A stretch of DNA of 33,910 nucleotides. Source: Cytophagales bacterium. GTDB lineage: Bacteria > Bacteroidota > Bacteroidia > Cytophagales > UBA9547. The stretch spans positions 1-33,910 of the forward strand of contig JANYCH010000199.1 of the NCBI GenBank assembly GCA_025360395.1. The letters run 5' to 3'. The notes below the pieces were generated by a model. It did not search any database. It was not told where the DNA came from and was given only the letters and a program-made list of their open reading frames with translations. Each line of letters starts with the position of its first letter. Within the stretch, counting starts at the first letter, position 1. Positions 27,045 to 33,910 of this stretch are shown piece after piece. A program made the position numbers and the translations under genes.

Positions 27045-27048
27045 CATA

Positions 27049-29046
27049 TTATTTAGTCCCGATAATTTCAAATTCAGTCCTTCTGTTTAGTTGCCTTCCC
27101 TCTGGATTATCGCTTCCATCTGCCTTTTTATTGGGGGCAATTGGTTTTTCAGACCCGAATCCAGCAAACTTAAATCTGTCGTTGGTTATCCCTCTGGTGA
27201 TAAGGTAATCGACAACAGCCTTTGCTCGTTTCTCAGACAACGATTTATTGTATTCTGCAGTCCCTAGATTATCAGTATGGCCTGAAATCAGTACAATGAT
27301 ATTTGTTTGCATCATAACAAGAAAAAGCTGCTGAAGCTCAGGAAAAGATTCTGAACGGAGTGTTGCCTTATCAAAATCAAAAAAGATGTTTTTAAGGATA
27401 ATTTTAGTCCCGACAGACACTTTTTTCAAATCCACATCTACAACAAACTCCTGATAATTGGTACTCAATGGAATGTTAAAATTTTCAGAATGAAATAGGT
27501 ATGACTCCTTGTTAACTGAAATACCATAATTTTTACCTGATGGCAGTACAATTAAATATCCTCCGGTAGCATTATTTGAGGTAATTTCACCTATTACTTC
27601 ATTTTTGGTATTGTCTGTTATAGTTATCTTTCCTTCTAATGGTTGCTTTGTCACTGCATCACGGATAGTACCTTTTAATATGGTTATTGGATTAACAGTT
27701 GATGTTTGTGCAATATTTAAGTTAAAATCCTTTTTCACAAGATGATCCTTTACTTCTACTTTATGTGTTGCAACAGCAGTAGCATTAACCTCTTTAGGCA
27801 TTGAAATTTTGTAAATATCTTTCTCTCCATATGTATCTTCTTTGGCTGAAGAAAAATAACCAGTCCTGCCATCAGCTGAAAGCACAAAATAAATATCATC
27901 ATCAGGCGAATTGATTGGATAGCCTAAATTATCGGGCTCTTTAAACTGTCCATTTTCCAATTGAGACTTAAATATGTCATACCCACCCATTGTACTATGG
28001 CCCTCTGAACTAAAATACAAAGTAGTTCCATCGGGATGGATAAAAGGAGAATCTTCATCTTCTTCCGTATTTATTGTGGGACCAAGGTTGACAGGTGCAG
28101 ACCATTTCCCTTTTGTGTCCTTTGCAATTTTGTAAATATCAAAACCTCCATACCCTCCTGGGCGATCACTGTTGAAATACAATGTTTTACCATCTGGAGT
28201 GATAGAACAATGTAACTCTGAATATTTGGTATTTATTTCCTTAAAAGGCTTCGGTGCATCCCAAACTATACCGTTTAGCTTTGAAATATAAATATCACCA
28301 CCATTATTATCACGATATAAAAAAAGTTGGCTACCGTCAGGCGCTAAACCAATACTCGCATCGTGTTGGTCTGTATTTATAGGATAACCCATATTTTTAG
28401 GCGCAGACCATTTGCCATTTACATTAGTCGAAATATAAATATCTTCAAAAAATTCACCGTTTTGGTCCTTTACATCTCCGGTAGTTCCTTCTCTTGTAGA
28501 AGTAAAAACCATTTCACTTTCATCTGCCTTAATTACAGGAACATAATCACTTGCTTTGGAATTGACTTCTTTTCCTAAATTTTCGATTTTAGCAGTTACA
28601 GGATGAGCCAGTAGTACTGCACCAAATTCACACTCTTTTAGTCGTTTCTTGATTATATCATTGTCTTCTGGTGTAGCGTGGTATTTATGAAAGAGTTCAT
28701 AACTGATCTTAGCTTCTCCAAATTCAAGGTTTAACTGATGTGCCTGACCCAAAAGGTATGTGATGGACTCATCTACTTTAGAGTTTTTATTATATGCCTT
28801 CTGAAGGTAAGACAACGCCTTTCTGTTGAAAGGAGAATGAATAAGACAATAACCATAGCGGAAATTCAGGTATGCATCTTCCGAATTAATATTTAGTGCA
28901 TCTTTATAATAGGCAAGGGCCAGTTTGTAGTTTTTATCATCAAATAATTGGTCTGCTTGCCTGGTTAACTTTTTAATGTTCTGAGAAAAAGCACAAATAG
29001 AAATCAGGCAAAATGCAATTCCTAAAACAATATTGTTAATCCTCAA
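27049..29046 (-). CDS. PorE-like TPR-PD40-CRD-OmpA family protein
   Basis: 665-aa envelope protein. It has a signal peptide (about 1-21, ending AFSQ), TPR-like helices (about 25-140) and PD40/WD40-like beta-propeller repeats (about 165-415) with recurring PDGxxLYFxS blades. A carboxypeptidase-regulatory-like domain (about 455-540) precedes a C-terminal OmpA peptidoglycan-binding domain (about 550-665). The OmpA signature is intact: HTDNLGTAEYNKSLSEKRA and NRRTEF, with the Asp and Arg that bind diaminopimelate. This order equals that of PorE, an outer-membrane/peptidoglycan component of T9SS, but no lipobox is convincing here. It overlaps the upstream paralogue by 11 nt. Confidence 0.88.
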   Translation of the reverse strand: MRINNIVLGIAFCLISICAFSQNIKKLTRQADQLFDDKNYKLALAYYKDALNINSEDAYLNFRYGYCLIHSPFNRKALSYLQKAYNKNSKVDESITYLLGQAHQLNLEFGEAKISYELFHKYHATPEDNDIIKKRLKECEFGAVLLAHPVTAKIENLGKEVNSKASDYVPVIKADESEMVFTSTREGTTGDVKDQNGEFFEDIYISTNVNGKWSAPKNMGYPINTDQHDASIGLAPDGSQLFLYRDNNGGDIYISKLNGIVWDAPKPFKEINTKYSELHCSITPDGKTLYFNSDRPGGYGGFDIYKIAKDTKGKWSAPVNLGPTINTEEDEDSPFIHPDGTTLYFSSEGHSTMGGYDIFKSQLENGQFKEPDNLGYPINSPDDDIYFVLSADGRTGYFSSAKEDTYGEKDIYKISMPKEVNATAVATHKVEVKDHLVKKDFNLNIAQTSTVNPITILKGTIRDAVTKQPLEGKITITDNTKNEVIGEITSNNATGGYLIVLPSGKNYGISVNKESYLFHSENFNIPLSTNYQEFVVDVDLKKVSVGTKIILKNIFFDFDKATLRSESFPELQQLFLVMMQTNIIVLISGHTDNLGTAEYNKSLSEKRAKAVVDYLITRGITNDRFKFAGFGSEKPIAPNKKADGSDNPEGRQLNRRTEFEIIGTK

Positions 29047-31450
29047 GGTGTCTTACGTTTATGGAAATTTCTATTCTTCTGTGAAGTTTGCTATCATCTT
29101 GTGCATTTGGCACTTTTTTATCTTCAACGTATTTGGAAGTAATCATATTTGAGCTAAACCCTCTGTGAACTAGATATCTAACTATGGCATCTGTTCTTTT
29201 CTTCGCCAGTTCTGCACCTTCTTTGGAATTACTTTCTGAATGGCCTTCGACAAGAATTGGTAATTTGTTTTCCTTTAACAATTTAACAAATTCAAGCAAA
29301 TCTTTATTTACAGAATCGGTAAGATCTGTTTTCTTACCAGGGAAATACACCCTCATTTTATACTTATTGTCTTTCACCGTAATCAATTTTGTAGAAAGTG
29401 GATCAGTAGATTTTACATATTTATCTTCTCTGGTTTTTCTTTCTCTTTCCAAACTGTCCCTTTCTTTTCTAAAATAAAAAGCATTAAAAGTGTTTTCATA
29501 TCTGGTTTTGAATTTAAACTTATCTACAAAAATAAATTCACTTCTTCTATTCAATTGTCTGCTTTCCGGAGTAATGTTATTTGCTACAGGGAAATCTTCT
29601 CCATAACCGACTGGCAATAACCTGGTTGAATCTATTCCGTTTTCAACAAGATATTTAACCACAGCTTTTGCCCTGTTTTTAGAAAGTTTCATATTATAAA
29701 TATTATTTGCAATAGAATCTGTATGTGCAGCTATCTCAACATATTTATCAGGATTCGATTTTAGAAGCTTTACCAATCTGTCAAGTTCAGTTTTAGATTG
29801 TGGCCTTAAAGTCGATTTATCGTAATCAAAAAATACATTGTTCAATACTGCGACTTTATCAATTTCACCCACTGGTTCCAGTTCGAGATTTTGTTCTATT
29901 TCCATGAATTTGTCAGCCTCCTGAATGTTTATATGCTCTGAATGAAATACATATCCCTCTGCTTCAGCTGTTACAGAAAAATCTTTTCCTACAGGCAAAA
30001 CTAAAACATACTTACCTGTTAAGCTGTTAGAATTAATTACCCCAACAATCTCTCCTTTTGAAAGATTAAAAATATTCAGTACTGCAGCTACAGGTTTATT
30101 GGTTTTTTTATCGGTAACTTTTCCTTTAAGCACAACAACAAAATTGCTTACCTCTTTTTTACTTGCCATGTAAATATCCTTTTCTCCATAAGTATCAGCT
30201 CTTATTGAAGAAAAATAAGCTCGTGTACCATCGGCAGACCATACTAAAAAAAGATCGTCATCTGCAGTATTAATAGGATAACCCACATTTTCAGGTTCAG
30301 ACCATTCTTTTGTATCTTCATTATAAACTGTTTTAAATATGTCATAGCCGCCCATAGAAGCATGCCCCATAGAACTAAAATATAGAGTTTTACCATCTGG
30401 GTGGATATATGGACAATCTTCATCAAATTCTGTATTTACTTTGATACTAAGGTCTTCAGCAACGCCCCAATTCCCATCAGCCATCCTCCTGGAAACATAA
30501 ATATCTTTGTGGCCTTTGCCACCTGGTTTATCGCTTGTGAAATACAATGTCCGTTCGTCAGCTGTAATACTTGCATGAGATTCCCAATAAGGTGAATTGA
30601 TATTTTCACTCATCTTAACAGGTTTCTTCCAATTTGCGCCATCCAGGTCGCTTACATAAATATCTCCTGCTAAAATCTTATTACTGGGTTGAGGCTTATA
30701 GAGGAATAGTTCCTGGCCATCCGGTGAAAGCCCAATTGCAGCATCATGCCCGTTAGTATTTATTACCGGACCTATACCTTTTGCTTCTCCCCACTCTTTG
30801 CCTTCTTTCACAGAAATATAAACATCTTCAAAGTAACAGTTGTGGAGTTCGTCAAAACCTCCACCGGTTGTAGTATTTCTTTTTGAAGTAAATATTAATT
30901 CCGTTTCATCAGCAGATATAACAGGGGCATAATCTGAATATTTAGAATTTATTTTTGGTCCAAGATTGGTAATCTCATAGTTTAAGGGGTTGGCCATTAA
31001 CTTTTTAGCCAGTTCGCACTGAGCTATTAATCTGTTGATTTCCTTATTATCTGCCTCAATTATGGGTTTTTTATCATTCACATATTTCCTGTGGTGACCA
31101 TAACTCTCAATAGCCTTATCAAATTGATGATCAAGATGATAAATCCTTCCTAGCATTAAGTCCATTTCATGGTGCTTGTGCAATAGCTTTTTGGCTTTTA
31201 AAAAATAGGGAAGAGCTTTTAATTTGTATTCAGAATTATAATAACAAACACCTATCCTGTAATTTATTTCAGCATTGTCAGGACTTAGGCTATCAAGTCT
31301 AAGATATAGGGGAAGTGCCTGGGCATATTCCTCCACACGAAAATATTCTGTCGCATTAGATTTTATCTCCCGAATGTTGTTTTGTGCAACCGACTGATTT
31401 ACAATAATTAAAAAGATAAAAAAGTAAAAAATGATGCCTGATTTAAACAT
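29036..31450 (-). CDS. PorE-like TPR-PD40-CRD protein with two OmpA domains
   Basis: 804-aa paralogue of the next gene. It has a signal peptide (MFKSGIIFYFFIFLIIVNQSVAQ), TPR helices (about 27-150), a PD40 propeller (about 170-430), CRD (about 438-525) and a first OmpA domain (about 535-645, FFDYDKSTL, AAHTDSIANNIYNMKLS, NRRSEF). A charged linker (about 655-690) then leads to a second OmpA-like domain (about 698-800). In the second, the HTD motif reads HSES, so the conserved Asp is replaced, while KKRTDAI and HRRIEI are kept. The stop overlaps the next gene by 11 nt, suggesting coupling. Periplasmic, probably tethered to peptidoglycan; T9SS or gliding role inferred. Confidence 0.88.
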   Translation of the reverse strand: MFKSGIIFYFFIFLIIVNQSVAQNNIREIKSNATEYFRVEEYAQALPLYLRLDSLSPDNAEINYRIGVCYYNSEYKLKALPYFLKAKKLLHKHHEMDLMLGRIYHLDHQFDKAIESYGHHRKYVNDKKPIIEADNKEINRLIAQCELAKKLMANPLNYEITNLGPKINSKYSDYAPVISADETELIFTSKRNTTTGGGFDELHNCYFEDVYISVKEGKEWGEAKGIGPVINTNGHDAAIGLSPDGQELFLYKPQPSNKILAGDIYVSDLDGANWKKPVKMSENINSPYWESHASITADERTLYFTSDKPGGKGHKDIYVSRRMADGNWGVAEDLSIKVNTEFDEDCPYIHPDGKTLYFSSMGHASMGGYDIFKTVYNEDTKEWSEPENVGYPINTADDDLFLVWSADGTRAYFSSIRADTYGEKDIYMASKKEVSNFVVVLKGKVTDKKTNKPVAAVLNIFNLSKGEIVGVINSNSLTGKYVLVLPVGKDFSVTAEAEGYVFHSEHINIQEADKFMEIEQNLELEPVGEIDKVAVLNNVFFDYDKSTLRPQSKTELDRLVKLLKSNPDKYVEIAAHTDSIANNIYNMKLSKNRAKAVVKYLVENGIDSTRLLPVGYGEDFPVANNITPESRQLNRRSEFIFVDKFKFKTRYENTFNAFYFRKERDSLERERKTREDKYVKSTDPLSTKLITVKDNKYKMRVYFPGKKTDLTDSVNKDLLEFVKLLKENKLPILVEGHSESNSKEGAELAKKRTDAIVRYLVHRGFSSNMITSKYVEDKKVPNAQDDSKLHRRIEISINVRHLED

Positions 31451-31554
31451 AGGTTTCTTTTTTTTATATAGAAGTGCGTAAAAATAACAAATTACTTGCT
31501 TTCTATATTTAAGAAAGAAATATTTGTATCATTTACAGTTAATAATTTATTATT

Positions 31555-32277
31555 TTGACAACAAAAACCCTCTATCTAATCCCTAGTAATTTAAGCGAAG
31601 CCCCCGTTCCGGGCATGTTACCCCCATTTTTACTGGATGTAATTTTAAAAACCAAATATTATTTTGCAGAGGAGTTAAGGACATCAAGAAGATTTATCTC
31701 TTCTTTAAAACTAGGGATAAAAATTGAAGGCCTCCAGTTTTATGAATTAAATAAGAAAACCAGCAGGACCGAATTGAAAGATATTTTACTCTCAATTCCT
31801 GCTGAGGTGGAAGAAATTGGTGTAATGTCAGAAGCTGGATGCCCTGGGGTGGCCGATCCTGGTGCGAAAATTGTTGCCATTGCACATGAACAAGGTTGGA
31901 AAGTAGTTCCTATTCCCGGCCCTTCCTCAATTATATTAGGTTTAATGGGGTCTGGTTTTAATGGACAGCAGTTTTCTTTTGACGGATACCTTCCTATAAA
32001 CAACGAGGACAGGGCAAAAGCAATGCGGAAAATTGAAGAAGATGTGAATAATAAAGGAACGACACATATTTTTATCGAAACCCCATTTAGAAACCAAATT
32101 GTTTTGGTGGAGCTTTTAAAAAACTTGAATCCCCAAACTCTTCTTTGCCTTGCAATAAACCTTACCTCAGATACAGAATCAGTAGTGACAAAAAGAGTTG
32201 CAGTCTGGAAGAATAATATTCCGAATATACACAAAATACCAACTATATTTCTGATAGGAAAGTCTGAAGCAAAATAA
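31555..32277 (+). CDS. RsmI-like SAM-dependent methyltransferase (tetrapyrrole methylase fold)
   Basis: 240-aa protein of the COG0313 type, related to RsmI, which 2'-O-methylates C1402 of 16S rRNA. It starts at TTG (TTKTLYLIPSNL); no in-frame ATG precedes the conserved first strand. Recognisable parts are EELRTSRRFISS, SEAGCPGVADPGAKIV (the SAM-binding loop, about 92-107) and VPIPGPSSIILGLMGSGF. It lacks the C-terminal extension of E. coli RsmI (~286 aa). Bacteroidota commonly carry this shorter version beside or instead of the full one. It lies 103 nt before metK, whose product is its methyl donor. Confidence 0.85.
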   Translation: MTTKTLYLIPSNLSEAPVPGMLPPFLLDVILKTKYYFAEELRTSRRFISSLKLGIKIEGLQFYELNKKTSRTELKDILLSIPAEVEEIGVMSEAGCPGVADPGAKIVAIAHEQGWKVVPIPGPSSIILGLMGSGFNGQQFSFDGYLPINNEDRAKAMRKIEEDVNNKGTTHIFIETPFRNQIVLVELLKNLNPQTLLCLAINLTSDTESVVTKRVAVWKNNIPNIHKIPTIFLIGKSEAK

Positions 32278-32332
32278 TATTGCGAATTATACCCAATAGT
32301 AAAAATTTATTTTTTTTATTTATTTCCCTGAA

Positions 32333-32340
32333 TACCTTTG
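32333..32340 (+). promoter_or_regulatory. Putative -7 promoter box of metK
   Basis: TACCTTTG matches TAnnTTTG and is identical in all eight positions to the box at 16754-16761. It predicts a start near 32346 and a leader of about 35 nt. The -33 region is T-rich without a clear TTG. No room remains for a SAM riboswitch. Confidence 0.5.
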
Positions 32341-32380
32341 TTCTTTTAATAGAATATTCATTTAAACAGATTAATTTAAA

Positions 32381-33691
32381 ATGGCTTTATTATTCACTTC
32401 AGAATCAGTTTCGGAAGGACATCCGGATAAGGTTGCTGACCAGATTTCAGATGCTATCCTTGATGCCATGCTAGCACAGGACCCTTCATCACGTGTTGCC
32501 TGCGAAACCCTTGTTACAACAGGATTAGCAGTAGTAGCAGGAGAAATTACAACTAAAGCATATGTTGATGTTCAGGAAGTAATCAGAAAAACAATTGCGA
32601 ATATTGGATACACCAAAGCGGAATATATGTTTGAAGCCCGCTCTTGCGGAATCATCAACGCACTGCATTCCCAATCTCCAGACATTGCGCAAGGAGTAAA
32701 TGAGGGAGAAGGTTTAGACAAAGACCAAGGGGCAGGAGATCAGGGAATGATGTTTGGCTACGCCAGCAAAGAAACACCAGAATATATGCCAATGGCACTT
32801 GCTTTTTCTCACCGTATAGTAAAATACATGGCTGAAATAAGAAAAGCTGGTAAAATGATGACCTACCTGAGACCAGATACTAAGTCACAAGTAACAATTG
32901 AATATGACAGTAAAGGAAAAGCTTTAAGAGTAGATACTATTGTTGTTTCAACACAGCATGATGATTTCGTTAAACCTGCTGACAGCAGCAAACAAGCAAA
33001 AGAAAAAGCTGATTCTGCTATGTTGGAAGTAATCAAAAAAGATATTCTGGAACAAATAATTCCTGCATGTATCCCAAAAGAATTACTTGATGCTAAAACC
33101 AAATATTATGTAAACCCAACAGGGGTTTTTGTAATAGGTGGGCCTCACGGTGACTCTGGCTTAACAGGCCGTAAAATTATTGTGGACACTTATGGAGGAA
33201 AAGGAGCACATGGTGGAGGTGCATTTTCAGGGAAAGACCCTTCTAAAGTTGACAGAAGTGCAGCATATGCTGCAAGGCACATCGCTAAAAACCTGGTCGC
33301 TGCAGGTGTGGCAGATGAAGTATTGGTACAAGTTGCTTACGCAATCGGAATTGCGAAACCAGTTTCAGTTAATGTGAACACTTACGGTACTAACAAAACA
33401 GGTTTGAATGATGAGCAAATTGCGACTGAAGTGGCCCAGATATTCGACCTTAGGCCTAAAGCTATTATTGACAGGTTTGGATTGAAAAACCCTATTTATT
33501 CTGAAACGGCGAAATATGGCCACATGGGGCGGGAGCCTTATGAAAAAGAAGTTGATGTAAACTATGTCACCTTGGAAGAAAAAGGCAACCAGGTAATTGA
33601 AGTACGTACCGCATCTAAAAAGAAAGTCCAGTTCTTTGGTTGGGAAAAACTTGACTATGTTGATAAACTGAAGAAAGCTTTTTCTTTGTAA
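32381..33691 (+). CDS. metK: S-adenosylmethionine synthetase
   Basis: Makes SAM from methionine and ATP. It has 436 aa, longer than E. coli MetK (384), with extra sequence in the middle (around [17 protein letters not shown]). Signatures are [19 protein letters not shown] near the N-terminus, [26 protein letters not shown] and [20 protein letters not shown], which carry the metal, ATP and phosphate contacts. The ATG precedes [12 protein letters not shown] directly. It is followed by a very strong terminator. Its neighbour upstream is a SAM-using methylase. Confidence 0.97.
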   Translation: MALLFTSESVSEGHPDKVADQISDAILDAMLAQDPSSRVACETLVTTGLAVVAGEITTKAYVDVQEVIRKTIANIGYTKAEYMFEARSCGIINALHSQSPDIAQGVNEGEGLDKDQGAGDQGMMFGYASKETPEYMPMALAFSHRIVKYMAEIRKAGKMMTYLRPDTKSQVTIEYDSKGKALRVDTIVVSTQHDDFVKPADSSKQAKEKADSAMLEVIKKDILEQIIPACIPKELLDAKTKYYVNPTGVFVIGGPHGDSGLTGRKIIVDTYGGKGAHGGGAFSGKDPSKVDRSAAYAARHIAKNLVAAGVADEVLVQVAYAIGIAKPVSVNVNTYGTNKTGLNDEQIATEVAQIFDLRPKAIIDRFGLKNPIYSETAKYGHMGREPYEKEVDVNYVTLEEKGNQVIEVRTASKKKVQFFGWEKLDYVDKLKKAFSL

Positions 33692-33706
33692 TAAAAATTA
33701 ATTAAT

Positions 33707-33745
33707 AAACATGAAAGGCTGCCCTAAAAGCAGCCTTTCATGTTT
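33707..33745 (+). terminator. Rho-independent terminator of metK
   Basis: Perfect 16-bp stem (AAACATGAAAGGCTGC / GCAGCCTTTCATGTTT) with a 7-nt loop CCTAAAA and a short T run on the 3' side. It starts 15 nt after the metK stop. Confidence 0.92.
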
Positions 33746-33816
33746 TAAACTTTATACGTGATTTTTAAAGACAATGTGGTCAAAGATGGTTGGTAAAACC
33801 TCTGTAAATAATTGAC

Positions 33817-33855
33817 TCAAAAGGGTTTCGATAGTATATATTGAAACTCTTTTGA
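33817..33855. repeat. Imperfect inverted repeat near window end
   Basis: TCAAAAGGGTTTC pairs with GAAACTCTTTTGA with a single G-T wobble, enclosing a 13-nt AT-rich spacer. It lies 11 nt before a possible start codon, so it could be an operator or leader hairpin. Confidence 0.45.
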
Positions 33856-33866
33856 ATTTCAATAAT

Positions 33867-33910
33867 ATGTCAAAAAAAAATCTTGTTGGGGTTGTCATAG
33901 TAAAGAGGTA
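33867..33910 (+). CDS. Possible start of a CDS running off the window
   Basis: ATG 33867 opens a frame reading MSKKNLVGVVIVKR to the edge without a stop. A Lys-rich start followed by a hydrophobic beta-like strand is typical of a cytoplasmic protein N-terminus, but 14 codons are too few to name a family or to exclude chance. Confidence 0.3.
   Translation, partial: MSKKNLVGVVIVKR

Noticed and set aside
28984-29046. Lipobox in the 665-aa PorE-like protein (SISIC)
   Set aside because: Residue -1 to the Cys is Ile rather than Gly/Ala/Ser, and a normal signal peptidase I site (AFS-Q) follows.
27049-31450. Long direct DNA repeat or recent duplication between the OmpA genes
   Set aside because: The proteins are clearly paralogous but diverged; no long identical DNA stretch was seen.
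32278-32380. SAM riboswitch upstream of metK
   Set aside because: Only 103 nt are available, they are AT-rich and lack the paired core of known SAM riboswitches; the predicted leader is about 35 nt.

Overview
The window looks like chromosomal DNA of a Bacteroidota bacterium, most likely Cytophagales-like. It is AT-rich and purine-rich Shine-Dalgarno sequences are scarce. Several intergenic regions carry the Bacteroidota -7 box TAnnTTTG. Typical gene content includes a BFN+UVR protein, a DUF177-rpmF-plsX-fabH-efp-accB-accC run, TPR-PD40-OmpA proteins and a type IX secretion (T9SS) style C-terminal tail. I see no mobile element, CRISPR array, rRNA or phage gene. The content is mostly core metabolism, with an accessory signalling block in the middle.

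Layout. 1-4.2 kb (minus strand): dusB, a NarL-type response regulator and aconitase. 4.4-6.2 kb: a small secreted protein with a T9SS-like tail, convergent with and overlapping lpxK. 6.3-12.2 kb (plus strand): a tight fatty-acid/translation cluster (DUF177, L32, PlsX, FabH, EF-P, AccB, AccC, BFN nuclease-like), closed by a perfect hairpin terminator. 12.3-16.6 kb (minus strand): an alpha/beta hydrolase, an outer-membrane beta-barrel protein and a large AsmA-like protein. 16.7-17.25 kb (plus strand): a good promoter, a possibly structured leader, a small orphan ORF and, 6 nt later, tRNA-Cys(GCA). 17.3-23.4 kb (minus strand): a four-gene signalling operon made of a CHASE3-GAF hybrid kinase with three receivers, CheR, a receiver-less CheB and a REC-histidine kinase. 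23.9-27.0 kb (plus strand): a TauE/SafE permease, an M20 amidohydrolase and an RlmI-like methyltransferase. 27.0-31.5 kb (minus strand): two overlapping paralogous TPR-PD40-CRD-OmpA proteins of PorE-like architecture. 31.5-33.7 kb (plus strand): an RsmI-like methylase and metK with a strong terminator. The last 44 nt may open another gene.

How the genes work together. PlsX, FabH, AccB and AccC supply malonyl-CoA, start fatty-acid chains and pass acyl groups to phospholipid synthesis, next to the translation genes L32 and EF-P. LpxK completes lipid A precursor phosphorylation. The signalling operon is the most unusual block: it has CheR and CheB but no chemoreceptor, CheA or CheW, so the methylation enzymes may act on a non-standard partner, possibly the long coiled coil of the hybrid kinase itself. 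All functional calls come from reading motifs and architecture by eye; no database search was run.
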